A stretch of 64,000 nucleotides of DNA, from assembly GCA_030704615.1 (NCBI GenBank), contig CM060731.1:62416756-62480755 (forward strand). Reading direction: 5' to 3'. The notes beneath the pieces were generated by a model. It searched no databases. It was not told the origin of the DNA and saw nothing but the letters and a program-made list of their open reading frames with translations. Source of the DNA: Takakia lepidozioides (lineage: Eukaryota > Streptophyta > Takakiopsida > Takakiales > Takakiaceae). Positions 33,033 through 44,335 of the stretch are shown one piece after another; the first letter of the stretch is position 1; each line of letters starts with the position of its first letter. A program made the translations under genes and the position numbers.

Positions 33033-33839
33033 CTATGCTATCAACTGCCAGACTTCTCTCAAAGTGCCTCGCTCTGCATGATAGTAAGGTGTAGGAGGTA
33101 TATCTATGTCCAGAAACCTGCCACTAACCTTGTCCCAAGCTACAGTAGCTCGCTCTAACCAACCCTCCTCCTCTTTCTGCCAGGTAGAGACAAAGCAACA
33201 CTTTGCTATCTCCCGCTCACTGAACACCAAAGAAAACAAAGGTAGGGTCTGATAGTCTCTCAACTCGAAAGCTTTGAGACGGTTGCGGGTGTCCTCATTG
33301 CGAATGACTGCATCTCCTTCAAACAGAACAAACTTGTCTTTGCTAATGAACCCCCGCTCGTGGTTGCCTTGTGCAAAGCGTGTCCGGCTGCAACGCTGTC
33401 TGATTGCACAAACTTGTGTAGCTCCTGCTCCTCTACTCCAGTACACCACGGCCTTGTGGCTGAACACCTTGGTCCCCGGGGCTGTCTTTGGCTGTGTTCC
33501 AAGCCTAGTTTTCACCCACTTTGATATTTTACCTACAGCTGCAGAACTGCTGGCTCCAACAGAGTTCTGACTGTCCAAAGCGATATTGAGGCCCTCAACG
33601 CCAACTACAGCAGACTGTTGTCTACTGCTAGTGCCTGACTCCCAGTATGCAATCAACTCGTCCAACTGTTCTCCAATCAAATCACTTTGAGTTCCTTGGG
33701 AAACATAAATCTTGTCCCCTTGTGTGCACAGGCTAAGAGACGAGACCTGCCCTTCAATTACGTCCTCATTTCCCCCAGCCATACAAGGAGGACATCCACA
33801 GATTTGTCTCTCATATAGACCAGAACAAGTTCTGAACAC
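33033..33839 (-). CDS. Unrecognised 268-codon frame upstream of copy B
   Basis: Open minus-strand frame beginning MFRTCSGLYERQICGCPPC and ending REVWQLIA. It has no family I recognise. It holds a Cys-rich start, a Ser/Ala-rich middle and a mixed alpha/beta-looking second half (KDKFVLFEGDAVIRNEDTR, LFSLVFSEREIAKCC). It points the same way as copy B and sits 80 bases upstream of its 5' homology limit. It could be an extra element gene, a captured host fragment or chance. Confidence 0.35.
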   Translation of the reverse strand: MFRTCSGLYERQICGCPPCMAGGNEDVIEGQVSSLSLCTQGDKIYVSQGTQSDLIGEQLDELIAYWESGTSSRQQSAVVGVEGLNIALDSQNSVGASSSAAVGKISKWVKTRLGTQPKTAPGTKVFSHKAVVYWSRGAGATQVCAIRQRCSRTRFAQGNHERGFISKDKFVLFEGDAVIRNEDTRNRLKAFELRDYQTLPLFSLVFSEREIAKCCFVSTWQKEEEGWLERATVAWDKVSGRFLDIDIPPTPYYHAERGTLREVWQLIA

Positions 33840-33849
33840 AGAATTGTGG

Positions 33850-34750
33850 ACCTTTCATAGCACACTCACACTCTAAAAATTCCATAGATTTTTAGCAGAG
33901 TCCCAAAAACAAAAACCAGGTCTAGATAGGTAGATATCCCCTTTCTGCAACTATCCCCCCAAAAACTGGGTCAAACAGAGTCCATTTGACAAAGATATGA
34001 CCAACCAGGCTCTTTATACATTTAAATTAGATCAAAAAGGCTTTTATTTTTATTTTTAACACCAAAACATTCTCACCATTAAAAATTGTTCCCAGGTTAT
34101 CTACGGGTTCCGAACAGGTAGTTCTATGCTGTTTTGGGGTCGCCTCGCCATTACCATGGAGCAGCTCGATTTGTTAAACTCCAATCGGCTTCTCCTCCAT
34201 GATGGACCGCGTTGCCGCTTCGTCATCCCTCAGCTGCATTTGTTCAGTTATCCGTCCCATGTACTTATCACTGCTGACTCTCAGGTCGTTTCCTGTAAGT
34301 TCTAGCTCGCATGGAGGGAGATTGGTGGCAGCCTGCACTTCAACTCGATTGCCAGACCATGTCTTGAGGTCTCTGTTACACTCTCCACCCTTTCTTCCAC
34401 TGATTACTTTGATGCTTGATTTCAATGATTGATCACGCATCCAATCCGTCCGTTGCTCTATGACCAGTATGGGGCCGACTGCTCTTGTTTCCTCCTGAAT
34501 CGCTCATATATCTCCGAAACTCACACTTAATCCACTCTCAGCCTTGATCTGTTGATGTGACCTTTTGTGTGTCGTATCTGTAGGTCATTTGTTCCTCCAA
34601 AAATCGTGCAGTTGAGTAATCTGTGTGATCTGCAACTGGTCTGATTTCCACACACTTGGAGCATTGGCCAATTAGAGCATGACGAGTTCCTTCAGCCCTT
34701 CTTCCCTGCTACAAGACCTGACGGGCGAGAAGGTCAGCTCCTATCACCTT
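33850..34750. other. Intergenic, no gene seen
   Basis: AT-rich with short homopolymer runs (34030-34060). Short frames on both strands show no family. Confidence 0.4.
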
Positions 34751-34755
34751 ATCAA

Positions 34756-35103
34756 TTACCCAAGGGTACCAAAGTGGGCCCAGTATCTGGCCTCTCTGTA
34801 ACGCCACATCACATAGTCATCAGGCAGTTCCCTGGCCCGGGCTCGGAGCTCCGTTACCTCATCAAAGAAACTTTCCGATGAAGCTTCAGGAAGGAAGTCC
34901 TGGGGTTGCCAGCACTTGTCTACGGGCTTCAAAAGGGGTAGCAAATTCTCTTGCGCCCAGTTGTCCAAGGAACCGATAACCTTCAATTTCTCAATGGGGA
35001 TCTCTCGAGCACTTTCTTTGTTCCACTCCTGGTAGGGTGTGAGAACTTTGTGAGGTCCAGGGTTCACAGCTAGATTTGTCTTCCTGTGACAACGTAAGGC
35101 CAT
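34756..35103 (-). pseudogene. Stearoyl-ACP desaturase N-terminal fragment
   Basis: Open frame with unmistakable wording of plastid acyl-ACP desaturases: IEKLKVIGSLDNWAQENLLP, LKPVDKCWQPQDFLPEASSE, then VTELRARARELPDDY. The family normally continues with a VGDMITEEALPTYQ-type stretch carrying the first iron ligands. Here the frame goes into unrelated sequence after DDY and stops at 34756. The di-iron site (EENRHG, DEKRHE) is absent downstream. A GT follows DDY, so an unseen exon is possible, but a truncated fragment is likelier. Confidence 0.7.
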
Positions 35104-35109
35104 GGTGCA

Positions 35110-35990
35110 CTATGATAGACATAATGAGCATGATGGGACTGAGGCAATATAACTCGAAGTTAGCTAGAATAACTCCCTACTAGTAGAAACACCACCAGCG
35201 TGAATAACTCGGCATAAGGGCCCCGCAACACTGCTCACAGGCACGTACCCGCTTGAACCTAGCTTGTGTGTTAAGTTTCAATTCTGCCAGCGTCTCCACA
35301 AGGGACATGCACAACCCCAGGAAGTTAAAACGACGACTCTACTACCTTTGCACTTTCCTGAACCGTTTCCCGTTGAGGCTCCTCTGGTTAGAGTCCAAGA
35401 GCCTCAATCCCAACGGAAGCAGCAGTTTGAAGCCAGATTTGCATCAGCGACCAACCATGCAGCGCAGTTTACCTTCGCAAAGGCTGAGAGATCCACTTAC
35501 ACCCCCCGGTTATCCTCCCAACGGATGCTTTCCTGACTATGATTGTAAGTGTCATCACGGTCAATGTCTTCCGACAGAATATGATCGAACCGAGAGCTAG
35601 ACGGTAGTATTGGCAGACCACGGGACGAGTTCGAAATCATGAACGTGTACAAGCCAGGCCCTGCAAGAATCCCAGCATATACACGCAGTGGTGTAACAAG
35701 CCCCCTCACACAGGTGCTAGGCAGGCTGGTGAGGTTCAAGCCACACACAAATAGCCTGAACGGCTCAGCACCCACTGCCAACGAAACTCTGGAGCGCCTC
35801 CAAGTCGCCAATATAAATCAAGCCCAGCCAGCCCAAACGGGGGATTCCGACCAATGGTCTTTCTCGCGTTGCAGCACGAGTGCCCTCATAAACTGAGCAC
35901 GGCAGGCCTCCTTGTCTCCTAGGCTGATTATTGTTGGCTTTGAACTGTTGCAGCAACACTTCAAATGGTCTCCGCCTTCCTGTACAGCTC
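35110..35990. other. Intergenic, no gene seen
   Basis: Overlapping frames of 80-115 codons on both strands lack recognisable domains. Confidence 0.3.
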
Positions 35991-35999
35991 CACTCGGCA

Positions 36000-36190
36000 C
36001 ACAGCCAATCTGACTGCAGGCTCCCTGTGAGCTTAAGGTTGTGGGTTCAAACCACCGTCTGGTGTGTCATGAAGGTGTCCACCTTTCAGTTGGAAGGCAA
36101 TAGCCCTTCAGGGTCAAGAGACACCATAAGTTACACTTCCATAGGGAGGCGTCTCATATATATATATATATATATGTTTGGCTCTGTCCC
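36000..36190 (+). repeat. Possible SINE with B-box, ending in (TA)n
   Basis: A B-box-like GGTTCAAACCA at 36044-36054 lies in sequence that ends in a (TA)n run at about 36157-36175. No convincing A-box was found. Confidence 0.3.
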
Positions 36191-36199
36191 GTAAGGGAT

Positions 36200-37610
36200 A
36201 GAGCCATTGTGGAGACTTCTTGCCTAGACGAAGCTAGGTAGAGAACGGAGAACTAGTGTGGTGTGAAAAAAAAGGGCAAAACATTTCCCCACGACATTCA
36301 CTTCAAGTCACCAGAGTACCATTCCGTCCCACCCATGCCGCAGCGGGAGAGAAGACATAGGTAGGACACACATCCGTCACAAATAAACAACTGCCTTGCA
36401 TGTGATCTCGCATACTGCAAACACCCAGCATAGCTTTCACAGATTCCCCCTTGAAAGGTGGGCCTTGCCCGTGAAGAGCCGTCACCCTCTTGTGTTCATG
36501 GCACCCCGTCAGACAGCCTAATCGAACTACCCGAGCCTACCCGGCATCCGCTCATTTTCTCTCACTCCCTCTCATCTTTTACCTCTCGAGTCCAAGGGTC
36601 ATAGATCCAAATACACTCGTGAGTTACACACAAGCTACGGGTTCGACTGATCTTCTGGAAACAAACAAACGACAATGCTGCCACTGTACAGATGCACCCT
36701 AATATTCTATCTATGCAATGTGGAGTCTCCACACTAGGCGGTTTGAGTGATGCACTACATACATGCCCTGATTTCCCAGCTATTGCACCCACACCCTTTA
36801 CATGCTCAAACTGACCAGAGCTGCAATCAGACTTCCCTCATGGCAACAATGCAGGAACGAATGCATCATGCAAGTGCGATTCCAGACACAAAAACGAAGC
36901 AATGACCCAATCAGTCGATTTTTACTTCTTCATCATCATAGTCCTTCCTCTACACAAAAATACCGAGCCTGGAGCTTAAAGCACAAGCCTCTCGTTCACG
37001 TCACCATCACCACCTCCACTTCACCACCTCCACTTCACTACCTCACTACCATCTCCGAAAAGCAAGAAGAAGCACTATATCCAGCTAACCAAAAGAAGAA
37101 GAATCTTCTCACAAAAACTTCCTTAAAATCCAAACCCCACTTGCCTGTGTAATTACTACACCCGCAGCTCCTATAGTCGACAACATCAACTAGCTCTGGC
37201 TGGAAACTAACTCAGCCGTCATAGCGGATACTGACTAAGGAACAGGAAAGTAAATCACAGCCAAAAACTAAGGCACACTGGCTGATGCTGCCAACACCAA
37301 CATAGAAAACAGTAGAACTACACCGCTGCAATGGACGGAATCCCCAAAATTATGTATCCACAAGTCAATGGATTATTGTCTACCAATCACAGAGCTTCAA
37401 GAAATTACAAACCAAATCTATACACAAAAGAGTTGGGATGGCAGCAAAATTTAGTACAAACATGACTGGGCTAGCCATGAGAAACGATTGAAAAGAAGCC
37501 AACTTTTCTAAATTCTCACCCCCATTCTGCTCTCTGGCTCTAATATGTATGCATTTGAAATGCCAACCGTCCACTCAAACCAATAGCCCCCATGGAGTAT
37601 TCACTCTGGC
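36200..37610. other. Intergenic, no gene seen
   Basis: No family was recognised. The plus-strand 116-codon frame at 36802-37152 is Ser/Thr/Lys-rich with a CACCTCCACTTCACC repeat and looks non-coding. Confidence 0.35.
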
Positions 37611-37620
37611 TGCTTCATGT

Positions 37621-38243
37621 TTAATTCAACACTCGCACGCGGATGATTTTTGATGCCTTCCTGCGCTCACATGTGTCTGGAAGGTAGCTGCAACCAGACG
37701 AATCACGAACATGTGATCTGTTTTTTTTTGGAACAATTAGCTTTTCAACAGTAGTTAGGTTGGAATGCCAAGTGACCAGTGTCAAATTCAACAAATTAAA
37801 GACAAACTCTATAAGCTGAGGCAACAATCCAGATACTTACATATTCTCCTCCTCGCTCTCATTCTTCAAGGCGTTCTTGGCTATGCACTGAATGCTGTAT
37901 CAACATTGCAATCCTCTTTTGCAGAGGTTTCAAAATAGGGTATGTTCCCTTTAGAAGCACACCAGGCCTTAGCCTTCTTTTCACTAACCTGCAAAACTCT
38001 GATCCAGGTCCTATTAATCGAAACAAACAAGAGTACTCGCAGAGAAGGCCTCAGCGAGAAAACTAGAAGAAGAATCATAGAGCAATCAGAAGGAACAACA
38101 TCAGCAGTCAACTGCTAGACACTGAAAATTCCTAACATCTCCCAAGCGTCGCACGCACTAATTTGCTATTCCCACTGTCCTCATCAACTTTGTTGCCAAG
38201 CACCACAAACGGAAAATTCTCGGTCAGGATCTGACGGGCTTGC
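37621..38243 (-). pseudogene. Rab7 GTPase, 3' exons, frameshifted
   Basis: Rab7 is the late endosome/vacuole small GTPase. Exon 38243-38159 encodes ASPSDP..., ENFPFVVLGNKVDEDSGNSK with the NKxD guanine-specificity motif, but an extra base breaks the frame between DPD and ENF. Exon 37988-37841 encodes [20 protein letters not shown] and TSAKE (the SAK motif). A one-base loss then shifts the frame at AF-(Q)[10 protein letters not shown]. Exon 37687-37621 has IYLPDT and then diverges, ending RVRVLN without the C-terminal prenylation cysteines. Introns have GT..AG borders, so it is not a processed copy. The missing 5' exons appear at 50923-51224 on the same strand. Confidence 0.8.
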
Positions 38244-38249
38244 CTGCAC

Positions 38250-39230
38250 AGAGTCAACAACCAGAAGTAACAATTGGTCAACATTATTAAAGTGTGCCAA
38301 AGGAGCAATGGTATGCAGGGGACAGTTTGACGGAGTGGGTGAGCCATGGTCCACATTTGCTTGGGCAAGTAGGCCGCCACAGCTTCGATAGCGCCTCACA
38401 TTATCGCTTTTGGGGGACCGCTCCAGGATTTACACGTCTTTCCCTGGGACTCAAATAACGTGACCTTAGTCTACCGGGCCACCATCTTCTACATTTTTGA
38501 CCAAGCAAAACAAAAGCTACTGGAGTGCCAGACATTAGTTAGCTGGACGTGAGCTGACGTTGTTACTTCAATCCAGTTATTTTGCTGCGCAAGCAAATCT
38601 CCCGCCATGTGAGTCCCCGCTATGTATGTCAGGATCAGGGCTGTCTTTACCGTACAAGAGTCGCACTGATGCGCGCATTCTGTATATTGCCACTCCTCCT
38701 CCACCCATTCCAAGCACAACAGCTGCTGCATGCCTGTGGCTTGAGTAGGAAGTGCTCCTGTAGTTTCGGCAGTCTGTCTTGTTCAAAGCATATTGTGATC
38801 TCTGCTGTAGTCATGCTTCCACTATCCATCTGTCGCTCATCCACAGTGGCGAGGGCGCTGGCTTGCTTATGACGGCCTTAGTGGCCAGCAGAGATTGGGG
38901 ATATCCGAGACCAGCTGGGAGTCGGCATTAGAGTCTTTGTCGAGTTGTGGACTCGCCCACTCGTCTCTCTAGTCTTGATCAAAGGTAAGATTTTGTAAGC
39001 GTCATGGATAGTTGCAGCCAGTATAATTGTAGAAGAGACAAGTTCACTGAAAGACAATGAACATGTGACTGTACTAGTTAGCACTACATGCATGTCATAG
39101 CCTTGATTCCAAAAAACGCAGCGTCACTTTCCGCCCTAGTGATGCTGTGAAGGTTGAGGGGCATGTGTTTCCGGAGTGTGCCAACGTTGAACCTCCCAAA
39201 CCAAGTCCTGTCTTCCAGGGTCGTCCAAAT
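38250..39230. other. Intergenic, no gene seen
   Basis: The Rab7 exon with switch II (WDTAGQ) expected upstream of 38243 is not present here. No other gene was recognised. Confidence 0.4.
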
Positions 39231-39241
39231 AATGCCTAGCA

Positions 39242-40687
39242 ATGTCTAGCACCTATGGAGTTAGAGGATCTGCTGACGATAGCAAATTTAAAGAAGCACC
39301 TCCGGACTCGAACTGGTATAAGGCTATACGTGGCACTAACTGCGCTGAGCTTATGGAGCTCTTGCAGACCTTGAAAGACTCGGCTGAGCTTATGCAATGC
39401 TTGAAGGCCGCCTGGCCTGAGTTTAATCGGCACTTGAACGATTCGCCTGAGTCTATGGAGAACTTGAAGAACGTGAAGGTCAACTCGCCCCAGCTCATGG
39501 AGAGTTTGGAGAGCTTGAAGGACGAGCCCGAGCTTATCCAGAGCTTGAAGGCCGACTCGGCTAAGGTTGAGCAGCTTCAGCAGTGTTTGGCGCACGACTC
39601 GGGTGTGGTCGAGAAACGTAAGCAGGATTTGAAGTACGAATGGGCTGTGCTTAAGGAGCACTTGAAGGGCAACTCGCCTACTAATCTTGTGGAGAGGCGC
39701 TTGGAGAGCTCGAAGGTTGAGCAGCTTAAGCAGCGCTTGAAGGTGGACTCGGCTGAGTTAAAAACGCTGGAGCAGCGATTGAAGGACGTCTCGGCTGAAC
39801 TCAAACTGCTTGAGCAGGGATTGAAGGACGTGTCGGCTAAGCGTATGCAGCACGTAGAGAATACGCTTGCGCATAAGCAACGCTTGAAGTACTCGCCCGA
39901 GTGTGAGCAGCGCGTGAAGGACTTGAGCTTGGACGTGACCTCGGACCCGCGGCTGCTACTGAAATTAACATGTGGGGGCCGAACAGTACTGCACACGGCG
40001 GTCGTGGGAAGCTGCAAAAAGCTTGTCGACCAAGTGCTACATGTGTTTGAAAGAGAACCTGTGCATGAAAGTCTCCATGATATTACCGTTGATGACCTTC
40101 TGCGGGCTGAGGATGGTTTCTGTGAGGAGACGGCACTCGCCATGGCACTCGTAGTTGGGAAAAAAGACATTGTCCAAGCCCTCAAGATCGCCACCTCGGA
40201 ATGTGTACCTATAACAATGAGGCAGGGCCTTGCTGCTGAGTACAGTACAGAATTGACAAGTGGGGAGGCCAGTGCGGAGATGGAGGCATTGCGCAGTATT
40301 CAACGGGCCATCTTGGCCGACACAGAGCCAGAAATCGTTCAGTCCATGGAATGTCTGAGTGTGGATCTTGACGAGGGGCAAGATGTGCGAGATGATATGT
40401 ATACCTTTCATCGCCTGTGTTCATCTGTGCATGCAGATGCTGGCAAATTGCGCAAGGATATAGTGGACGCATGCCTTCTGAGTGGTAAAGGCCGCAAACG
40501 CTTGAACGACTGCGAAACTTTAATTCCCATTATTGCTGGAGAACCACGTGTCATAACCAGGCCAGTCGCCCGTGTGTATGATTTTTTGGGCAGACTTTTA
40601 TTTTTTACCTCCGCGGTGACACATGGACGCCTACGTGGACGCCGACGTGGCGACGCCGCGACTAGCAACACTGCTGCCACGTGGTAG
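39242..40687 (+). CDS. Coiled-coil/ankyrin-like protein of unknown role (481 aa)
   Basis: Intact open frame. Residues of about 35-230 are built of recurring 14-16-residue units with the theme LK-x-DSAEL-x-x-LEQRL (for example SAELKTLEQRLKDV, SAELKLLEQGLKDV). They predict a long charged helix or coiled coil. Residues of about 245-310 look ankyrin-like: GGRTVLHTAVVGSCKKLVDQ, then EETALAMALVVGKKDIVQAL. The C-terminus has a basic RGRRRG patch. Similar helix-plus-ankyrin frames are common as large families in non-seed plants, but I cannot name this one. No intron is needed. The start is the first ATG of the frame (MSSTYGVRG). Confidence 0.6.
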   Translation: MSSTYGVRGSADDSKFKEAPPDSNWYKAIRGTNCAELMELLQTLKDSAELMQCLKAAWPEFNRHLNDSPESMENLKNVKVNSPQLMESLESLKDEPELIQSLKADSAKVEQLQQCLAHDSGVVEKRKQDLKYEWAVLKEHLKGNSPTNLVERRLESSKVEQLKQRLKVDSAELKTLEQRLKDVSAELKLLEQGLKDVSAKRMQHVENTLAHKQRLKYSPECEQRVKDLSLDVTSDPRLLLKLTCGGRTVLHTAVVGSCKKLVDQVLHVFEREPVHESLHDITVDDLLRAEDGFCEETALAMALVVGKKDIVQALKIATSECVPITMRQGLAAEYSTELTSGEASAEMEALRSIQRAILADTEPEIVQSMECLSVDLDEGQDVRDDMYTFHRLCSSVHADAGKLRKDIVDACLLSGKGRKRLNDCETLIPIIAGEPRVITRPVARVYDFLGRLLFFTSAVTHGRLRGRRRGDAATSNTAATW

Positions 40688-40839
40688 TCGACCACATAAC
40701 TTGCAGTGTTACATGCCCAATGGCAACTGCGACTACGGAAGTCGGAGCAACCACTGCTTTACTACTTCAAATGAAGTGCTCGAAATTACTTGAACAATCA
40801 TTCATAGTGGTTCATGCTTTGCAGTTTTGGTGTTTTTAG

Positions 40840-43800
40840 TGAGCCGACTAGTATGACATTACGACATATTGAGATGTATATTGCATTCTGTAAGGTAGCT
40901 CGTTGGGTGGATTTGTGGTGGTTTGGAATGACTATGACAAGTCACTGCCAATGTGGCAACAGGAAAGTATCCAAAACAGATAACAGAGATGAGGAGAAGG
41001 TGTGGAATGAATTTTTGTTGACCTCGGTGAATGGTGGGACAACCCAGGCAAAAAGTTGAATGCCTATTAGATGACAGAGAGTATCAGACGCAATTCAGCA
41101 TATGAACTAGTGTGATTGGGTGTTTCCTAGGTTGTCATTGTCAGCTGCTAGCAGCAAGGGCAAAGATGAAGGAAGGATTTGTGCAGAGGCATGGATAGCT
41201 GAAGGAGAAGGGATAGAGTGTGGGTCCAAATTCATCCAAGAGGGCCGGACTTCAAGCTCCAGATTACCTGTGATTCCATGTGGATCAATAGCTACAAGAA
41301 ACCTAAATGGGTAGATGGCCAACTAAAAGCAGCAGCTGCAGCGGCACAGTTGATAAAATTGGGCACCTCAACCATGACAGCAGCTTCTCAAAGAGGATCT
41401 AAAGAGGGAGTCCACAATGCCTCTTCTGCGGGGCTTGTGAAGATGCTTTGTGAGGCAGGCAGACTGACAAAGGCTCTATAGACTTTAAACCAATGAGACA
41501 TTTCAGCAGATTCAGATATGTATGTTTGTCTCTTGCTTAAGTGCAAGGTCTGGAAGCTGGAATCAGGTGCACCCTCACATTATCCAAAGTGGATTCATGC
41601 CAAATGTTTTTTCTACTCAACAGCCTTGTCAACTTACTTAGTGCGAGAGCATCATGGATGCTCGCTAGTCTTTTTCTACAGAATGCCTTAGCGATCTTTG
41701 AGCACGTGGAATATAATGTTGGCAGGATTTACCAAGCATGGGTGTGGTAGGAATGCTTTGGAGACCTATGAACAAATGCTGCGCAAAAGGGTGAAGCCCA
41801 ACCACATCACGCTTGCGCATGTTTGCAATGCGTGTGCAAGCCTGGGACCTCTGGAGAAGGGAAAGTGGTCCATGGTGACATCGTCAAAGCTGGAATTGTA
41901 CCAGATGTCATCCTGAACACTGCCCTGGTGGACGTCTATGCCAAATGTAGGTGCATTAAGGATGCGAAGGGAGTTTTCAACACTATGGTTGAACCAAATG
42001 TGGTGTCATGGAACGCGATGCTTGCAGGGCATGCACAGCAGGGACATGGTATGGAGGCTTTGGAGACCTATGATCAAATGATGGGGAAAGGGGGGCACCT
42101 TCTTCAATAGCACAGCAACTATAAGTGGGTAGATGGTCAACTGGAAACAGCAACGGCAGCAGCACAATTGATAGAACAAGGCCCACTGCTAATGAATGTA
42201 CCTTCTTTAACATATTTCACCTTGTTTTCCCTTGCTATCAGTGTCGTCCCTAAATTTTCATGTTGAATTCTGCAAGTTAGCTCGTTGGTGGATCTATGGT
42301 GGTGTTGGAGTGATTTTGACATGTTACTGCCAATGTGGTCCACAGGAAAGTATCGAAAAACAGATAACAAAGATGTGGAGAAGCTCTGGAATGAATACGT
42401 CTCCAACCCAGTCAATGGTGGAACAATCCAGGCAAAAAGGTGAATGTTGTTGGTGCAAGCCAGTATAGGAACTAGTGCGGTAAGTAGGGTTGCCCGTGTT
42501 TGCTGGAACAATTCTAGGGTATTATTGTCGGCTGCTAGCGTCAAGGCAAGGATGTATGCATGATTTGTGCAGAGGCATGGATAGCTGAAGGAGCAGGGAG
42601 CAGTGTGGGTCCAGATTCATCCAAGAGGGCCGGATTTCAAGCTCTAGATCACCTACAATTCCTGTGGAAGCAGTACATACGTCACACACACAAGAGGTCC
42701 TCTTGTGTGCATGGTCAGTCAAATCCTCCATGTGTCATGACAGAAGGTCGAGAACAATGTCGCACCTTCTTCTTCGATCTATTTCAGCCTATTTTGCCCT
42801 CTCATCAGACTCAACTTTTAATTTATTGAATGCTGTAAGTTAGCCCGTTGGGTGGATCTGGGGTGGTTTGGAGTGACTTTGACAAGTTACTGCTGATGCG
42901 GTAGCAAGAAAGTACCCAAAAACAGATAACAAGATGAAGAGAAGCTTTGGAATGAACACTTTTCTGATCCCAGTCAGTGGGGGGACAATGGAGACAAAAA
43001 GGTGAGTGCTTGACCGACTACAGAGAAAAGCAGTTGCAATTCAGAATTGGAACTACAGTTAAGTAGGGTTGGGGTGTTTTCTGGAAGAACTTCACGCTGT
43101 CAGTGTCAGCTGCTAGCAACAAGGCTGAGAGATGTATTCATGATCTGTACACAAGCAGGGATAGCTGAGGGACCAAGGATAGAGGTCCAGATTCATGTTC
43201 AGGCTCAGGCTGAGGGATCAATAGCTACAAGAAATCAGCTGGAGTAGATGAGTCAATTGTTGCAAGTGGAAACAGTAGTGCTACTATCACAATTGATAGA
43301 ATGAGGTATTGCTAATGAAGGCACCTTCCTCAACACATTTCAGCCTGTTTTTCCAAGTAGGGTTGGGGTGTTTGCTAGAACAAATCTAGGCTGTCATTGT
43401 CAGCTGCTAGCAGCAAGGCAATGATGTATGCAGAGGCATGGATAGTTGAAGGAGCAGGGATAGTGTGTGGGTGCAGATTCACCCAAGAGGGCTGGGCTTC
43501 AAGCTCCAGATTGACTCTGTAGCTACAAGAAACCTGCATGGGTAGATGGTCAATTGGCAGCAGCGGCACAATTAATAAAATCAAACAGTGCTAATGAAGG
43601 TATCTTCTTCAACACATTTCACCTTGTTTTCCCTCTTATCAGAATCGCCCTAAATTTCCATGTTGAATTCTGCAAATTAGCTGCTTGAGTGAATCTAGTT
43701 TGGAATGACTTTGACAAAATACTGCCAATGTGACAACAGGAAAGTATCAAAAAACAAGTAACAGAGATGAGGAGAAGCTGTGGAATGAATACTTTTCTGC

Positions 43801-44230
43801 CCCAATCAATGATGGGACAACCGAGGCAAAAAGGTGAATGCCTGTTACATTTCAGATAGTAGCAGACACAATTCAGCATAGGAACTAGTGTGATAAGCTA
43901 AGTTGGGTGTTTCCTACAACAAATCTAGGCTGTCATTGTCAGCTCCTAGCAGCAAGGCAAGGATGAATGCTTGATTTGTGCAGAGGCATGGATAGCTGAA
44001 GGAGCAGGGATAGAGTGTGGGTGCAGATTCATCCAGAGGGCCAAATTTCAAGCACAAGATTACCTATGATTCCATGTGGATCAATGGCTACAAGAAACCT
44101 CCATGGGTAGATGGTCTATTCCGTGGAGCTCAATCTGTCACTGAAGTCTTGCATTATGAGGATCACAACTACTTCGCAGCTTACTTGCATGAGGCCTTAA
44201 CTCTTACGCAATCCCCAGAGCAGTAGTAGC
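40840..44230 (+). pseudogene. Tandem decayed OSB (organellar ssDNA-binding) modules
   Basis: About five modules repeat two conserved pieces. The first reads EEKLWNE(Y/H)FSDPSQWWDN and GKK, followed by a GTGAGT- or GTGAAT-type donor. The second, about 200 bases on, reads PDFKLQITCDSMWIN and YKKPKWVDGQL. Together these match the PDF motif of plant OSB proteins (WWDNR...PDFKHK...LW...PxWV), which bind single-stranded DNA in mitochondria or plastids. First pieces lie near 41000-41057, 42375-42441, 42935-43003 and 43770-43834. Second pieces lie near 41225-41330, 42600-42665, 43480-43555 and 44020-44115. Frameshifts and stops (for example TGG to TGA at 43810) occur in most. The SSB-fold N-terminus was not seen. 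Confidence 0.6.
41355..42110 (+). pseudogene. PPR protein pseudogene (plus strand)
   Basis: Frames contain EGVHNASSAGLVKMLCEAGR, then EALETYDQMM-type and VILNTALVDVYAKCRCIKDA, VFNTMVEPNVVSWNAMLAGH: PPR repeats of the PLS class. Stops and frameshifts are frequent. The insert interrupts an OSB module: GGGTAGATGG-CAACT precedes it (about 41309) and recurs after it (about 42126). Confidence 0.7.
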
Positions 44231-44235
44231 TTTTG

Positions 44236-44335
44236 GGCTGCTTTTTTACTTTGGTTTTTTCATTTTGTCCCATAAGCTCTTTGAGCTTTCCGCAGATGTA
44301 ATAAAGTACCATTTTGTTTCATTTTGTTTCATGGC
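44236..44335 (+). repeat. Retroelement tail, family X, copy 1
   Basis: TTTTGTCCCATAAGCTCT-TGAGCTTT-CGCAGATGTAATAAAGTACCATTTTG ends in CATTT-type repeats. The same tail occurs at 47851-47930 (inverted), 57098-57140 and 57445-57520. Here and at 47860-48050 it follows a conserved C-terminal peptide, YEDxxxxATYLHEAxTLRQS-like, so it probably ends a protein-coding retroelement. Confidence 0.65.

Noticed and set aside
39577-40194. 205-codon minus-strand frame
   Set aside because: Antisense to the repeat-rich 481-codon frame; its Cys/Ser-rich wording is a by-product of the repeat.
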